Positions 45,169 to 56,526 of a stretch of DNA of 64,000 bases are shown here, piece after piece. The position numbers and the translations under genes are program-made. This stretch comes from Bicyclus anynana. Lineage: Eukaryota; Arthropoda; Insecta; Lepidoptera; Nymphalidae. The notes below the pieces were generated by a model. The model made no database searches, had not been told where the DNA came from, and saw nothing but the letters and a program-made list of their open reading frames with translations. The DNA lies in NCBI RefSeq assembly GCF_947172395.1, contig NC_069093.1, positions 7,661,561 to 7,725,560 of the forward strand, read 5' to 3'. Each line of letters starts with the position of its first letter. The stretch's first letter is position 1.

Positions 45169-45467
45169 TGAGTTACGAACTAGGGTTAGAAGATTTGGAA
45201 TGAAACACCTGGTGACTCCTATCAGACTTTATTCCACTTCTTAATCGGGATATCAATACACACTTCTAAACTAGGCAATTCGTTGTCCAAAATCGTAGTT
45301 CACTTGTATCGCTGGTTTCACTTGATGTTACTCCACTTCGTTCCGAAGTTAAACTGCTCCGAGCGTCGAGTATGTCGCGTACTATATACTCGTATATACC
45401 CGTGGGAATGTTTCTAGACCATTCTAGGAACGTCTACACGCGTGTTGTTTATCCACGAAATTCGACA
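45169..45467 (-). mobile_element. LTR-like sequence (possible solo LTR)
   Basis: Bounded by TG and CA. On the minus strand it begins TGTCGAATTTCGTGG, has TATATACGAGTATATAG about a third of the way in, and AATAAAGTCTGATAGG nearer the end, the order of U3-R-U5. No internal retrotransposon genes adjoin and the 5-bp flanks do not match. Confidence 0.45.
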
Positions 45468-45540
45468 AAAAAAAACTATATCAAAAGATTGTAAGCAACT
45501 CGATATGGACGACTACAATAACTACGCGTTTGGTCTCTTA

Positions 45541-45873
45541 TCTATACTAATATTATAAAGAGGTAAAGTTTGTAAGTTTGTATGTTTGTAACATTCTTCA
45601 AATGGGGTAATCTTCGGAACTACTGGTCCGATTTCAAAAATTCTTTCACTAGTCTTAAACAATTTGCTATGAAAGTGTGGGGGTAAAATTTTGAAAACCT
45701 AAATTAAACTATTTGGTGACGTTTTATTGTAATCAGTTGTATTTTAGTAATCAGTTAATATCCAAATAGTAATATATCTACCAAACTAATAAAAGTGTAT
45801 TAGAAAAGCGAAATGGTCGTATTTCAGTGGAAGACGGGTGAAACTCCCCGGTGATTTCCGGGACGGAATCTAG
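45541..45873 (+). mobile_element. H3-type Helitron-like element, complete
   Basis: TC start after host A (45,540) and CTAG end before host T (45,874). 333 bp. The interior differs after TTTCACTAGTC, and the 3' end is CCGGGACGGAATCTAG, so this may be its own subfamily. Confidence 0.75.
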
Positions 45874-46127
45874 TATTAGAATGAAATAACTTTCGCCAGA
45901 CAAACAAGGAAGGGATCTGCCTAGTTAAACTGAAGTTATATTAGAAGCCTTTCAACGTCTAAGTGTGGATCCAGCGGAAGTGTAACTTTGCTATCTGGAT
46001 CCGCAACTTGTGCCGACGTTGTCAAATTCAATATGCTTTGAAAATCAATTAAATCAGAGTCAACCCGTGCATAACAAACTAGCTTGTTCCAATTTTAAGC
46101 TATAACAAATCCACTCCGCTGTTTTTT

Positions 46128-46802
46128 ACCCGACTGCAAGAAGGGTTATGTTTTTCGCGCGTATCTTGTATGTATGTTTGTATGTATGTAAGTATGTATG
46201 TATGTATGTATGTAATATTCTTTATTACCTCATATCTTCCAAAGCATTGAACGGATTTACGTAATTAGGACCAACCCAAGTGTTCTTAGATAGGTGAAAC
46301 TAAAAAAAAAATAACAAGACGACTGTGAGACGCTATAGACTCGAGGTGAAATTTTTTTTTCTAATATTGCAATATGGGTATCAAATTCAAGAGCTTTTTA
46401 TGAGAATTCTAAAGAGGTATATCATGGCTATGTTTTAAAAAACTACAATTAGAAAAACGTTATTTATTAGTTGTCTATACAAAATACGCGAGGCGGATGA
46501 CTATAGGTGCGAGCAAGTTTGTGAAGTGTAGTTATAAAATAGACTAAATTAAATTTAGTTTAATAAATTATATTGATTATAAAAATCGGCTAAGTGCGTA
46601 TAAGAAAAAAAAACAAGCTTAGTCCAGAAGTGTAGAAAGCAGTTAGAAAACAGTCGGGACCTATTAAATAATGAAGAAGAAAATCATTCTATCCAATATC
46701 CCGTATATATAAGGTCCCGACTGTTTTCTAATTGCTTTCTACACTTCTGGACTAAGCTTGTTTTTTTTCTTTTCAGTTTTTTTATACTTTATGCAGTCGG
46801 GT
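46128..46802. mobile_element. M3 TIR element, complete
   Basis: ACCCGACTGCA at 46,128-46,138 and TGCAGTCGGGT at 46,792-46,802 are perfect inverted ends set in T-rich flanks. It includes GGGTTATGTTTTTCGCGCGT, a TATG microsatellite at 46,168-46,213, and a large hairpin at the right. No coding frame. Confidence 0.75.
46605..46767. repeat. Large hairpin at the right end of M3
   Basis: AACAAGCTTAGTCCAGAAGT through CAGTCGGGACC (to 46,661) pairs with the inverse starting at 46,713. About 55-bp arms with one or two mismatches and a 51-nt loop. Only one arm, in the opposite sense to the usual right end, is present in the copy at 53,935. Confidence 0.9.
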
Positions 46803-47123
46803 TTTTTTATTTTTTTAATTAATGTGTTATTATTATCATCACCCAATTTAACGGCCTATCCAACGATCTATACTATTAGATATGTTACGTGTCTACAAAA
46901 TTACCACAAAAAAATGATCCGAATATACTCCACTGAGCGCATACATGCTCATATTTGTGTTTACTTACATTATATATTTGAATATATATTTTTTTTACAT
47001 TTCCTGAACACACAACACGACATTGTAGACAATATTTAGGTATTATTTGTTTAAATAACTTTCGTTGTTTACTATGCGACTAAATGAAATTAAGACAATT
47101 AGCCACATTTATTTCCCTGAAGG

Positions 47124-47726
47124 TTACACATGCTCTAAAATAGCATGCCAAATACGTGATATTAATATAGCTATGCTCCATACGAACATGCTTATCATCA
47201 GTTTACATTTGCTAGCAATAAGCATGCTATTTTTAAGTATGCTTCTGAATAAGCATGCTCAAAGGAAACATTCCAATTACACATGCTAATTTGTATCTAT
47301 CGCTCTCTGTCTATAGTATCGTGTTAGACAGGGAGAGATGAAGGTGAGGAGAATACAGAATAGCAATGCTGTTCGAGCCGTGAAAAAAGCCCAATGCCCA
47401 ATGGATATGATCTCGGCCTCCGATTCCGGAGGGTGTGGGTTCGAATCCTGCATGCCAGAGAATTAATTCTCTGGGTGTGTGAAGTCTGCCAATCCGCATT
47501 GGGCCAGCGTGGTGGACTATTAGCCTAATCCCTCTCATTCTGAGAGGAGATTCGAGCTTAGCAGTGAGCCGAATATGGGTTGATAACGACGAATGCTGAT
47601 CGACTAGCATACTCAATAAGCAAACCTATTTAGACGCACTAAAAGCACGCCCCCTTCCACTAAGCAATAATAAGTAACAACTGCTCAATAGTAGCATGCT
47701 TCCATGCTTGAAATGAGCACGTGTAA
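47124..47726. mobile_element. TIR element with subterminal AGCATGC repeats
   Basis: Ends TTACACATGCTC (47,124-47,135) and GAGCACGTGTAA (47,715-47,726), 11 of 12 inverted. Many AGCATGC/AAGCATGCT palindromic motifs lie inside, mainly near both ends, like subterminal transposase-binding repeats of hAT-type elements. A SINE-A is nested in it. Confidence 0.7.
47376..47591 (+). mobile_element. SINE-A nested in the AGCATGC element
   Basis: Flanked by AATGCTGTTCG (47,365-47,375) and AATGCTGATCG (47,592-47,602), an 11-bp duplication with one change. Internally deleted between the B box and CATGCCAGAGAATTAATTCT. Confidence 0.85.
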
Positions 47727-48196
47727 CAGTAGCTTTAGTTTGACGCGGTAGTGACATATCTAATAGTATAAAATCTTTGTACGCGTATTTGTCCCTATTG
47801 TGGGCCGTTAAATAAGCTAATAGTGATTATGATAAATAAAGCAAAACAACATGAATGAAAAACGAATATCTAACTAAACTAGCATTTATGCCAAGAAACA
47901 CACCTAGTCGCGTCATACGAGTCTGTATGAGATACTAATTAACGTGGTGCTGAATATTTACAGTGTTAATAGCGAGAACAGCTCCCTCTAGTCGCTGAAA
48001 GCTTTGCGCCAGAATTGTTCTCAAGCTTGTTATGTGTCACAGACTCACTGATCTCGCTATATTCTCCAAAGTGTTTTTAAATTATATACTTTTTTAACCT
48101 AAAATTAAAAAAAAAAGTTTTTTTATATATTTTGTACTGATTCAAAAAACTGTCATCATCCCTGTAGGGAAAATAAAAAAATATAATGAAAATATA
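47727..48196. other. Unassigned AT-rich sequence
   Basis: No gene. AACTGTCATCATCCCT at 48,148 recurs at 51,620, a shared repeat scrap. Confidence 0.5.
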
Positions 48197-48293
48197 CAAC
48201 TGACTTCAAAATCACAAAAATGTTTCTACTAAACTAAAAACCGGCCAATTACGTGTCGAGCCACGCGCAGTGTAGGGTTCCGTAGATTAAGTT
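48197..48293 (+). repeat. M1 left end next to a GGTTCCG element end
   Basis: ACAACTGACTTCAAAATCAC is a worn M1 left end. CCGGCCAATTACGTGTCGAG and TAGGGTTCCGTAGA follow, an end of the GGTTCCG family as at 51,950. Confidence 0.6.
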
Positions 48294-48828
48294 AGCACAT
48301 GAATTCCTTATGTACCAAGTAGTAGCTCGGGATGCTAAATTTGCAGTTACTAAAGCGTTATGAGAATCAATTAGATTTGGTTGAAGAGATTAGATTTGGG
48401 AGAAATGGTCATATACTTTTTTCGTATTCAGCGGTGGAGAAAAAAACTACAGACTTTAAAGACAATTTCTATTACTTTGGCTTACTGAAATCATCAGAAA
48501 ACATGAGCGATTTGTTCAGGAGATTATTTCATTCAATATGAGTAAAAATTACCCACGCTCATTAATAGAATATATTTTTATTTGTCCACAGACATGTAAT
48601 AAAAGAAACAAACAGAATATACATACATTTATATGGTCGTGGACAAAAAAGGTATCCACCTCAGCACAATGCCACAGCGAGCTGTGTTGCTGGTTTCAGG
48701 TGAAACCTTGTGTATTCTCGGACTTGTCTACGACTATGGTTAACTTAAAACAGTATTTATTCAACTAAAGTTGTAACTGTAAACTAACTGATTATATACA
48801 TATACTATGTATTTATACTTATAATAAA
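48294..48828. other. Unassigned sequence
   Basis: Two short adjacent open frames (48,332-48,541 and 48,538-48,768) have no recognisable domain. No gene called. Confidence 0.45.
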
Positions 48829-49188
48829 TCTGTAGAGAGGTCCACTCTGTACATGAAATATATTTCCAAAATAACTATCCGGGGGTGATTAGTGATCGAT
48901 ACTGATGCCAAAAATGCAATCAGTAAAATTTTCGTCTGTCTGTGTGTATGTATGTTCGTTATAGAAACAAAAACTACTCGACGGATTTTAACGAAACTTG
49001 GTACAATTATTCTTCATACTCCTAGGCAGGTTATATAGTACTTTACATCACGCTACGATCAATAGGAGCAAAGCAGTGAAGAGAAATGTTGGAAAAACGG
49101 GAGAAGTTACTCCATTTTTACAGCGATACTTCTGTAAAGGCTGGGTTAAAGAGGTCTAAGGGCCGACGAAGTCGCGGGCGTCCGCTTG
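48829..49188 (+). mobile_element. H1 Helitron-like element
   Basis: TCTGTAGAGAGGTCCACTCT after host A. The 3' hairpin is GGCCGACGAAGTCGCGGGCG with CTTG in place of CTAG, so the terminus is mutated. Confidence 0.85.
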
Positions 49189-49390
49189 GACTAAATAAAA
49201 TAAAAATAAACAAACAAAAAGGAACAGAGTAATAAACAACAAAATAACATATAAGGGAAACTAAATTAATAAATCAAGTAAAATCAAACAAAAAAATAAA
49301 AATAAAATAAAAAATACGAGTCAACCCAGAGCCTCGTCGGTCAATCTGCAGGGTGCACCACGAGCAGGTGAGATTGGCATTCATCTATAC

Positions 49391-50154
49391 TCTATACTAA
49401 TATTATAAAGGGGTAAAGTTTGTAAGTTTGTAACATTCTTTAATAGTAATCTTCGGAACTACTGGTCCGATTTCAAAAATTCTTTCACCAGTAGAATGCT
49501 ACATTATCGGGGAGTGCTATAGGCTATATTTTATATAGGTATCATATAAATTAGCCGAGTTATCACACTTTTTGTCATACAGGTCGGACCGAAAATCCTC
49601 TTAAACAAACTTATTCGCATGCGCTGCCTTAACTATTGTGTAAAATTTAAATGAATGTATAGAAACTTTATGTATCTTTAAAAGTTCTACAAAAAAGTCC
49701 GCGACACCATATATCTATCTTCTATATATTAGCAGATATAGTACTTTTTGTGTTTTAAAAATTATTAATTTTATATACTTAGGTTTAGGTCATTATTTAT
49801 ACAACTAAACTTTAATCCTTATTAAAATAAATTATTTAATAATCACAAGGATATTATGGAGATAAGATTTGCCCTTTGCAGTAAGTTAATTAGTTAAATA
49901 GTTTCGGAGATAATACAAAATTTCTAAAAGACGCAGAAATTCCGCTATATGACGCCCCGCGCTTTCATTTATGTAGTTCCCGTTCCCGTGTGAGCATGGG
50001 GATCAAACATAGCCTATGACACTCGCAAATAACGTAGCTTTCTATTGGTAAAACAGTAGTAGGGTACAGTACAGTGGTAGGGTAGGGGTAGCGCAGGGGT
50101 AGTAGTAAAGTTGACATCGAATTTTACGCGGACGAAGTCGCGGGCGTCCGCTAG
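49391..50154 (+). mobile_element. H3-type Helitron-like element, long copy
   Basis: TCTATACTAATATTATAAAG at 49,391 to CGTCCGCTAG before host T (50,155). 764 bp, the longest copy, possibly composite because Helitron inner text (GGGATCAAACATAGCC) reappears at 50,000. A TAGGG-rich tract lies at 50,062-50,105. No RepHel frame. A relative in reverse is at 60,755. Confidence 0.7.
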
Positions 50155-50222
50155 TCTTTCACATGGTGAAACATAGTAATAATTATCATCTTAATTGCAC
50201 CAAACCGCATTGGAGCAGCGTT

Positions 50223-50553
50223 GACAACCTCCGTGGCGCAGTGGTATGCGCGGTGGATTTACAAGACGGAGGTCCTGGGTTCGATCCTCGGCTGGGCCGA
50301 TTGAGATTTTCTTAATTGGTCCAGGTCTGGCTGGTGGGAGGCTTCGGCCGTGGCTAGTTACCACCCTGCCAGCAAAGACATACCGCCAAGCGATTTAGCG
50401 TTCCGGTACGATGTCGTGTAGAAACCAAAAAGGGGTGTGAATTTTCATCCTCCTCCTAACAAGTTACCTCGCATCCATCTTAGACTGCATCATCACTTAC
50501 CATCAGGTGAGATTGTAGTCAAGGGCGAACTTGTAAAGAATAATAAAAAAAAA
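50223..50553 (+). mobile_element. SINE-B, full length
   Basis: GACAACCTCCGTGGCGCAGT, GGGTTCGATCCTCGG, standard body, AATAATAAAAAAAA tail. Confidence 0.9.
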
Positions 50554-51949
50554 GCGTGGCCAATCTATGTTCTAAATCCCCTCACTAACTTGTATAAGGA
50601 GATAGGTAGGCTCGTACGCCTAGCTCAGAAGCGGTCCATTAAAACCGTTATTGGTGATAAATTGATGATCGTATACAAAGATGGCTAGATACACCTAAGT
50701 ATAGGTATTCTATTCATCTTGCAGATGGAATCTATCTTTAAATCCGAGAATGGAATCGCAGTGAAATAATTTGAATATGTTCATTGTTCAATGAATTGAT
50801 TATTTCATTCCACCGCCTCCAATAGGAGAAATATATTAAAGCGTGCCAAGAAATATACCTACTCGTATTTCCAAATTGTTCTATATTGTTCATATGGATA
50901 TACCTAGTATGGTATATTTATTACCTCAATCTCAAGTAGGTACCAAATACATCAATTCAGAATTTGAGAATCAGGACTAAGAAAAAGATTCCTGATCGTG
51001 GGAGGTAAAGAATTTGAAATTATCACCAAAAGGGGACATTAGAAAAACCTTAAATCCTTTCTCCTAAATGGAAAGTGGCCTGGCGCTGCAATGTACCTAT
51101 TACATTAGAAAAAGGCATATCAATTTATTATATTTAAAGATAAAGATGTTAGCAATGGGGATGATGACTAGGTTTGAATATATTGATTCCTATGATACAT
51201 TCGGGTAAATAAGGTCAATGTTAACTAATTTATACATAAAAAACAAAGATTGTCTGGATATTTGCAAAATAAATAACATTATAAAATTTCAAAACCTATT
51301 GATTTTTTTTATCGTAATTAGATGAAAATTAATACATTAAATGTGACATTTTTCAATAAATAAACTATAAACATAAACGCACAAATAACAAAGATATTAG
51401 TAATTTTGTTTGAACGCCCATACAAACCTAACGATCAGCGAGCCAGCGACGTCTCTAAATCGTGCCATTTTGTATAGAGCGTTTTTCAGGGATCCGCGGA
51501 AGCGCCGCAAATCTGACCCTTTAAACCCCCAGTAGCTCCGAAAGTAATGATCGCAGATACCCTGTTACTATTACAAAATTGCTTTGCTATTAGTATACTC
51601 TTAATTTATATATAATTTAAAAAACTGTCATCATCCCTATTGAAATTATGTACTAAAAGCCCGATACTTATGAATAACGCCTTTTACTCGTATTTATGTC
51701 AGAAATTCTTTTAATCGTATTAAAAAAGCGGATTTACTTATCAGGTATTCGTCATTTATACATGTAGCTAAGAACCATCGGGAACACTTTACTTGTAGTT
51801 TCAAACAAAAAAATTGCATTAAAATCCGTTCATAGGTTAAAAGCTACAGTATCACAGATATACACGACGGAGGTACGTCATACTTACAACATTCCTCTTT
51901 ATTAGGGTTGAAAATAAGGTTAAGGTGGCTCTGCGACTGCGAATAATAA
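50554..51949. other. Unassigned AT-rich sequence
   Basis: 1.4 kb without a supported gene. 51,420-51,545 is locally GC-mixed (GATCCGCGGAAGCGCCGCAA) and matches no other part of the window. Confidence 0.45.
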
Positions 51950-52349
51950 AAAAAACCGGACAAGTGCGAGTAGAACTCGCGTCACGAGGGTTCCGAACGA
52001 TCTTAATCTACCATGCTTTGAATACTGACCTAAGATTGTACCTGAATATATAATTTTCTGGCTTATTTGTTTCGTTAAATATATATCTAAACCTATAATT
52101 ATTATTACAACATGTAGTATAAATATTAGTATGGATTTAACAAAACTTAACATAAGTTTTGATGAATAGGTTATATAATAATATACACAAGTTTTCATCT
52201 ACCTGTAACTAGTATATTTAATTATTTAAATAGCTATTTCATTTTTAATTATTGAATTAGCTATTTCATTTGATATGTCACACAATTTTTATTTATTTAT
52301 TATAGCATTCATGTACATAAACTACATACACTAAAAAATGTAATAAAAA

Positions 52350-52480
52350 AAATTCAACCGACTTCAAAAATATGAAACATAGTGACTAAACTAGAAAGCG
52401 AAAAATAACTTCATACTAAGTTCTATATATCATATTATGTTCTAACTTATGATCAGATTGAAGGCAATATATTTTTGAGA
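52350..52480 (+). repeat. M1 left-end fragment
   Basis: TCAACCGACTTCAAAAATAT then GACTAAACTAGAAAGCGAAA. Same order as the complete M1 at 2006 but without its right end. Confidence 0.65.
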
Positions 52481-52861
52481 TCTTCTTTAAAAGCTCTTTC
52501 ATTTGATGTGTCACATGATGCAGTTTGATTTTTTTTTACATTTTCCATCTTGCCCCCTAAAAGTTACCTTCATATTCAAAAATTTTCAGAGTTTCAAAAT
52601 TTTCCAGGAATCTCCAAGTAGAAAGCTAATTTGGTACAGTGGTTTCGGAGAAAAAGGGCATTGTCAATTGTCGTCCATTTTTTAAATAACTTTTTTTAAA
52701 CATTTTTTTTTAATTGCAAAAAAAAAATTCATAACAAGACCTTTCATTCGGTGTATCACTCGATGACGTTTGTAATCCCCCATAAGTGCTCCCCATATTC
52801 AAATTTTAGCTATTCACGATACATCCCTGTATATTTGAGTCACAAGAATTGATATGTGTAC

Positions 52862-52907
52862 CAAATTTCAACTGGATTGGTTCTGGAACCAATCCAGTTG
52901 AAATTTG
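52862..52907. repeat. Perfect 22-bp inverted repeat, 2-nt loop
   Basis: CAAATTTCAACTGGATTGGT and TC (52,862-52,883), spacer TG, exact inverse 52,886-52,907. The left arm matches the usual text of this type of element (ACCAAATTTCAACTGGATTG before a TTTCGGAGAAAACAGACAG part); the right arm is extra. Confidence 0.95.
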
Positions 52908-52994
52908 ACATTCGGAGAAAACAGACAGACATTAAAATATGCGCGAGTGATAAATAAGGGTTCCGTTTTTGTACTACGTACGTTCGGAACCCTG

Positions 52995-53934
52995 AAAAGT
53001 AACCTGGAACTGAGCCAAACCTTTCGACCGTTCACCGGCGCTCGCGTAAATAACGTTAGATACCGATTGAACTATTTTGCGATTAAATCGCATTTTATTT
53101 ATGAAACTTATTGAGATTGTTATCACCTGCTACTAGTACTATTCCCAATAGGTTCAAATATCACCATAATTTTATTACTACACATGTTTACTGCAATTAG
53201 GAATAAGTATTTATTATGTATGTATGTGTAAGTATTTATGTGTACTACAATTAGGAATAAGTATTTGCTTATCTTTGCTGGTACCATTGAGCTAATCTGA
53301 CAATGAAGTCGGAACTCTGTAGGTGGGCCATTGAAAATCTAAACTACCGTTCGTTTCATGTATTCATTTCATGACTGTGCGGATGACAGTTCGTTTCACT
53401 CTTGAAAGTTTGCCGCGATTCACTATAATAGTACGTATTATGAACGTCATACAGGCGACTGTCACCGTATGCTATCTGCTATCTGAAAAACACTTATTCT
53501 TCAATACACCCCTGGAGTTCGTGCTCCTTAGTCGTACATCGTAACCAGGAATATAATATTGCTCAGAGCGTTACCTTTAGCGTTTGTTCTGTGGTCGTAG
53601 CAAACGGTACTGAAGTAACACTGATGTAGCCTTAGCGTGATAACTTGTTAATTCGTTAATGTGCCGCGCAAATAAAAACCCTTTTTTTTTATTGGTTTGC
53701 AAAACTGGCACAATGACTTAACCTAACATATATCAAAAAAAAAATAGCTTCTATTCATCCTCATGTAATTGTGCCTACTTGAAGCAAACACAACATGCTT
53801 ACCTTGGGTACAAACTTGGACAAAATATCAACTTAATCTGAAATCTGATCGTGAAACCGCGCGGCGTTAGGTAGTTATTTTGATAAATTTAGAATCAAGT
53901 TTTCTTGTAATTAGGTTTTAATTATTTACTTTTT
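52995..53934. other. Unassigned sequence
   Basis: No gene supported. A direct repeat ATTAGGAATAAGTATTT at 53,198 and 53,250. 53,842-53,873 is a worn H2 3' end (GTGAAACCGCGCGGCGTTAG). Confidence 0.5.
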
Positions 53935-54543
53935 ACCCGACTGCAAGAAGGGTTATATTTTTCGCGCGTATCTTGTATGTATGTTTGTATGTATGTACGT
54001 ATGTATGTATGTAATATTCTTTATTATCTCATATCTTCCAAACTACTGAACGGATTTACGTAATTAGGATATCGTTAAATTGGTCTCAATAACCTAAATG
54101 TTCTTAGATAGGGAAAAAAATAACAAGACGACTGTGAGACGCTATAGACTCAAGGTGAAAAAAAATTTTTTTTTCTAATATTGCAATATGGGTATCAAAT
54201 TCAAGAACTTTTTGTGAAGATTCTAAAATGGTATATCATGTCCATGTTTAAAAAAACTACAATTAGAAAAACGTTATTTATTAGTTTGTCTATACAAAAT
54301 ACGCGAGGCGGATGACTAGGTATAGGTGCGAGTTGAATATATTGATTATAAAAATCGGCAAAGTGCGAGTCGGATTCGTCCACCAAGCGTTCCGTAGATT
54401 TTTTGAATATTTGCTTAACCTCGGTTGGAAGTGTGAAATAAATAAATTAATTAAACAAATATAAAAAACCCGACTGTATAAAAAAACTGAAAAAAAAAAA
54501 AACAAGCTCAGTCCAGAAGTGTAGAAAGCAATTAGAAAACAGT
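53935..54543 (+). mobile_element. M3 element, rearranged copy
   Basis: ACCCGACTGCAAGAAGGGTT at the left, closely matching 46,128 through the TATG repeat and beyond. The right part (AAAAAACCCGACTGTATAAA to GAAAACAGTCC) is in the opposite sense to that of the other copy, as if the right hairpin arm had flipped or one arm had been lost. Confidence 0.7.
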
Positions 54544-54611
54544 CCAGAAAGGGTTCTGCCGGTCAATCTGTACTAAATCCTGACATTGACAATGAAAGTG
54601 AAACTTAGACC

Positions 54612-55343
54612 CGAGTTCACCGACTTTCATATAAAAGGCGTTTGCAGAACCGGCCTGTCAAATATTAAACATAGTTTGAACAAGGAGCGTTTTTTTCCTG
54701 TTCACCAGACGATTTTTGACTCTGGTTTGTAAACCGAGCGATGGAGAACTACGAGTGAACGATTTATGAACAATTTATTTATTATCTATAACAGCATTGC
54801 CAACTTGCGAGGAATTTCCCAAATGGCGGGGATTTTATGGGAAATTGGGGTATGTTCTTTCCCCAATTTGGGGAGTTTCTGCTTCGATTTGTAGGGATTT
54901 ATAAAAATACGTATTGGCAACACCGATTTATTATGTACCATGTCAAATTGATAAATGATTGTCATTTTGTTATATTCTTTTGTTTCGAAAACGAAGCTGC
55001 CTGCATCCAGTGGCATAAAACCTCAAAGCTAAGAAGTGATTTATTTATGAGAGAAAATGAATTAATTCTGAAATGAAAAATAAACTCTTATAATTTTAGG
55101 GGTCCTTTGCATTTTGGTAGTTGAGAAAGTAATCTTCGCGAAACTTGCGAGCGTTACAAAAGCATAACCTGCACTTATGTCTGTCAAAGACGTCTTAACC
55201 GAGGTATCCACGCTCGGTTAAGATAAACGCCCGATTTACGTCCTTAACCGGCATATGAGCTGTGGTGAACAGGAAATTTGGACTTAACGGCGTTTAACTT
55301 ATTTAAACGGTTGATTATGTTTAAACGAATGTCGGTGAACTCG
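54612..55343. mobile_element. Inverted-repeat element (about 95-bp imperfect arms)
   Basis: CGAGTTCACCGAC at 54,612 and GTCGGTGAACTCG at 55,331 are perfect 13-bp ends. TTTCCTGTTCACC (54,694) and GGTGAACAGGAAA (55,264) form a second perfect pair further in. An open frame of 79 codons in the core has no domain. Confidence 0.75.
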
Positions 55344-55626
55344 AACCTTAATTAGAAATTTTGTAAAACTCTGATGAAATTAATTTGATTTGATAACTAC
55401 CCTCAGTAAACGCTTATCGGTTTTTCTTGTGGTAACTAAGTTGGACGTACAATAGTTTTGACAATTTAATATTGATGCGTCATTGAATTAAATCGGCGAT
55501 AGTTTTTGTGATAACCGTGTCGTCACACCGCATCCAAATATGCTAGTGTATCTGTTTTTGTACTACCGTTCGGAACCCTAATAAAAAGCTTCCAAAACAA
55601 TATGTTATAGCAATTAAAACTTGTAA
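55344..55626. other. Unassigned sequence
   Basis: AT-rich. GTACTACCGTTCGGAACCCT at 55,559-55,578 is another GGTTCCG-family end. Confidence 0.5.
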
Positions 55627-55812
55627 TCTATACTAATATTATAAAGAGGTAAAGTTAGTGGTATTGTTGGGGGTAATCTCTGGTATCTACTGAACCTATT
55701 TTGAAAATTCTTTTACTAAATAGAAAGCCACATTATTTATTAGTGTCGCAAGCTATACTACATTCCCACGTGATCGGGAACTACGCGGGTAAAACCGCGG
55801 GGCGTCTACTAG
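55627..55812 (+). mobile_element. H3 Helitron-like element, complete
   Basis: TC start after host A, CTAG end before host T. 186 bp. GGTATTGTTGGGGGTAATCT and GGGTAAAACCGCGGGGCGTC present. Confidence 0.85.
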
Positions 55813-55861
55813 TTAAAATATTTTTTTAAGAACACAATAAACTATTGAAACTTCCATTTTA

Positions 55862-56019
55862 TTTTTTTTCTTATTCTTTACAAGTTAGCCTTTGACTACA
55901 ATCTCACCTGGTAAGTGATGATGTATTCTAAGATGGAAGCGAGTTAACTTGTTAGGAAGAGAATGAATATCCACACCCCTTTCGGTTTCTACACAATATC
56001 GTACCAGAACGCTAAATAG
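55862..56019 (-). mobile_element. SINE-B, 3' part
   Basis: TTCTTATTCTTTACAAGTTAG to TCGTACCAGAACGCTAAATAG on plus. 5' truncated in the middle of the body. Confidence 0.8.
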
Positions 56020-56323
56020 TTAGGGTGGTTTTTTTTCCACTTATTATAATTTAGAAAATAGAATGCCAGGCTAAATGATTATATTAACAGAGCGAGACCA
56101 TACGCCTCTATATAACAACACGCTAAAGTTTCTTACAAAAGCAAAGTTTACATCTCATGGGGCAGTTTCGTCCGTCTGGAAGAGTTTGAACTGGTCCGCA
56201 GAGCACTTCATACTTCTCTCCAACCAACACATCGTTAAACAAGTTTATTAACATGATTTTGCTTCTTGCGTTACTATTTTCACTTTAAAATATCCGCGTG
56301 TTTTATTCTCATTTTTAATGTGG
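56020..56323. other. Unassigned sequence
   Basis: No gene or recognised repeat. Confidence 0.45.
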
Positions 56324-56520
56324 ATAGCAGACGCCCCTCGGTGTCACCCTCGTAGTTCGTGTTCCTGTGGTAGTACAGGGATAACATAGCCTATGCCACT
56401 CGCAAATAACGTGGCTTTCTATTGATAAAAGAATTTTCGAAATCGGTTCAATAGATCTAGAGATTAATCCATACAACTTCACAAATACCTCTTTATAATA
56501 TTAATTTAGAGTAGACTTAT
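56324..56520 (-). mobile_element. H3 Helitron-like element, worn
   Basis: TAGCAGACGCCCCTCGGTGT at the left (3' end, decayed) to ATACCTCTTTATAATATTAA at the right. Matches other H3 copies in reverse. Confidence 0.7.
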
Positions 56521-56526
56521 ACACAG

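Larger units (their letters stand above)
51950..52994. mobile_element. GGTTCCG-family element, probable
   Basis: Left end AAAACCGGACAAGTGCGAGT then ACGAGGGTTCCGAACG. Right end GGGTTCCGTTTTTGTACTAC then GTACGTTCGGAACCCT (to 52,992). These are the typical end texts of an abundant lepidopteran family. M1 left-end sequence lies inside. No transposase frame. Confidence 0.55.

Noticed and set aside
54837..55076. 79-codon frame in the core of an inverted-repeat element
   Set aside because: No transposase motif and no similarity recognised; length is within chance for AT-rich DNA.
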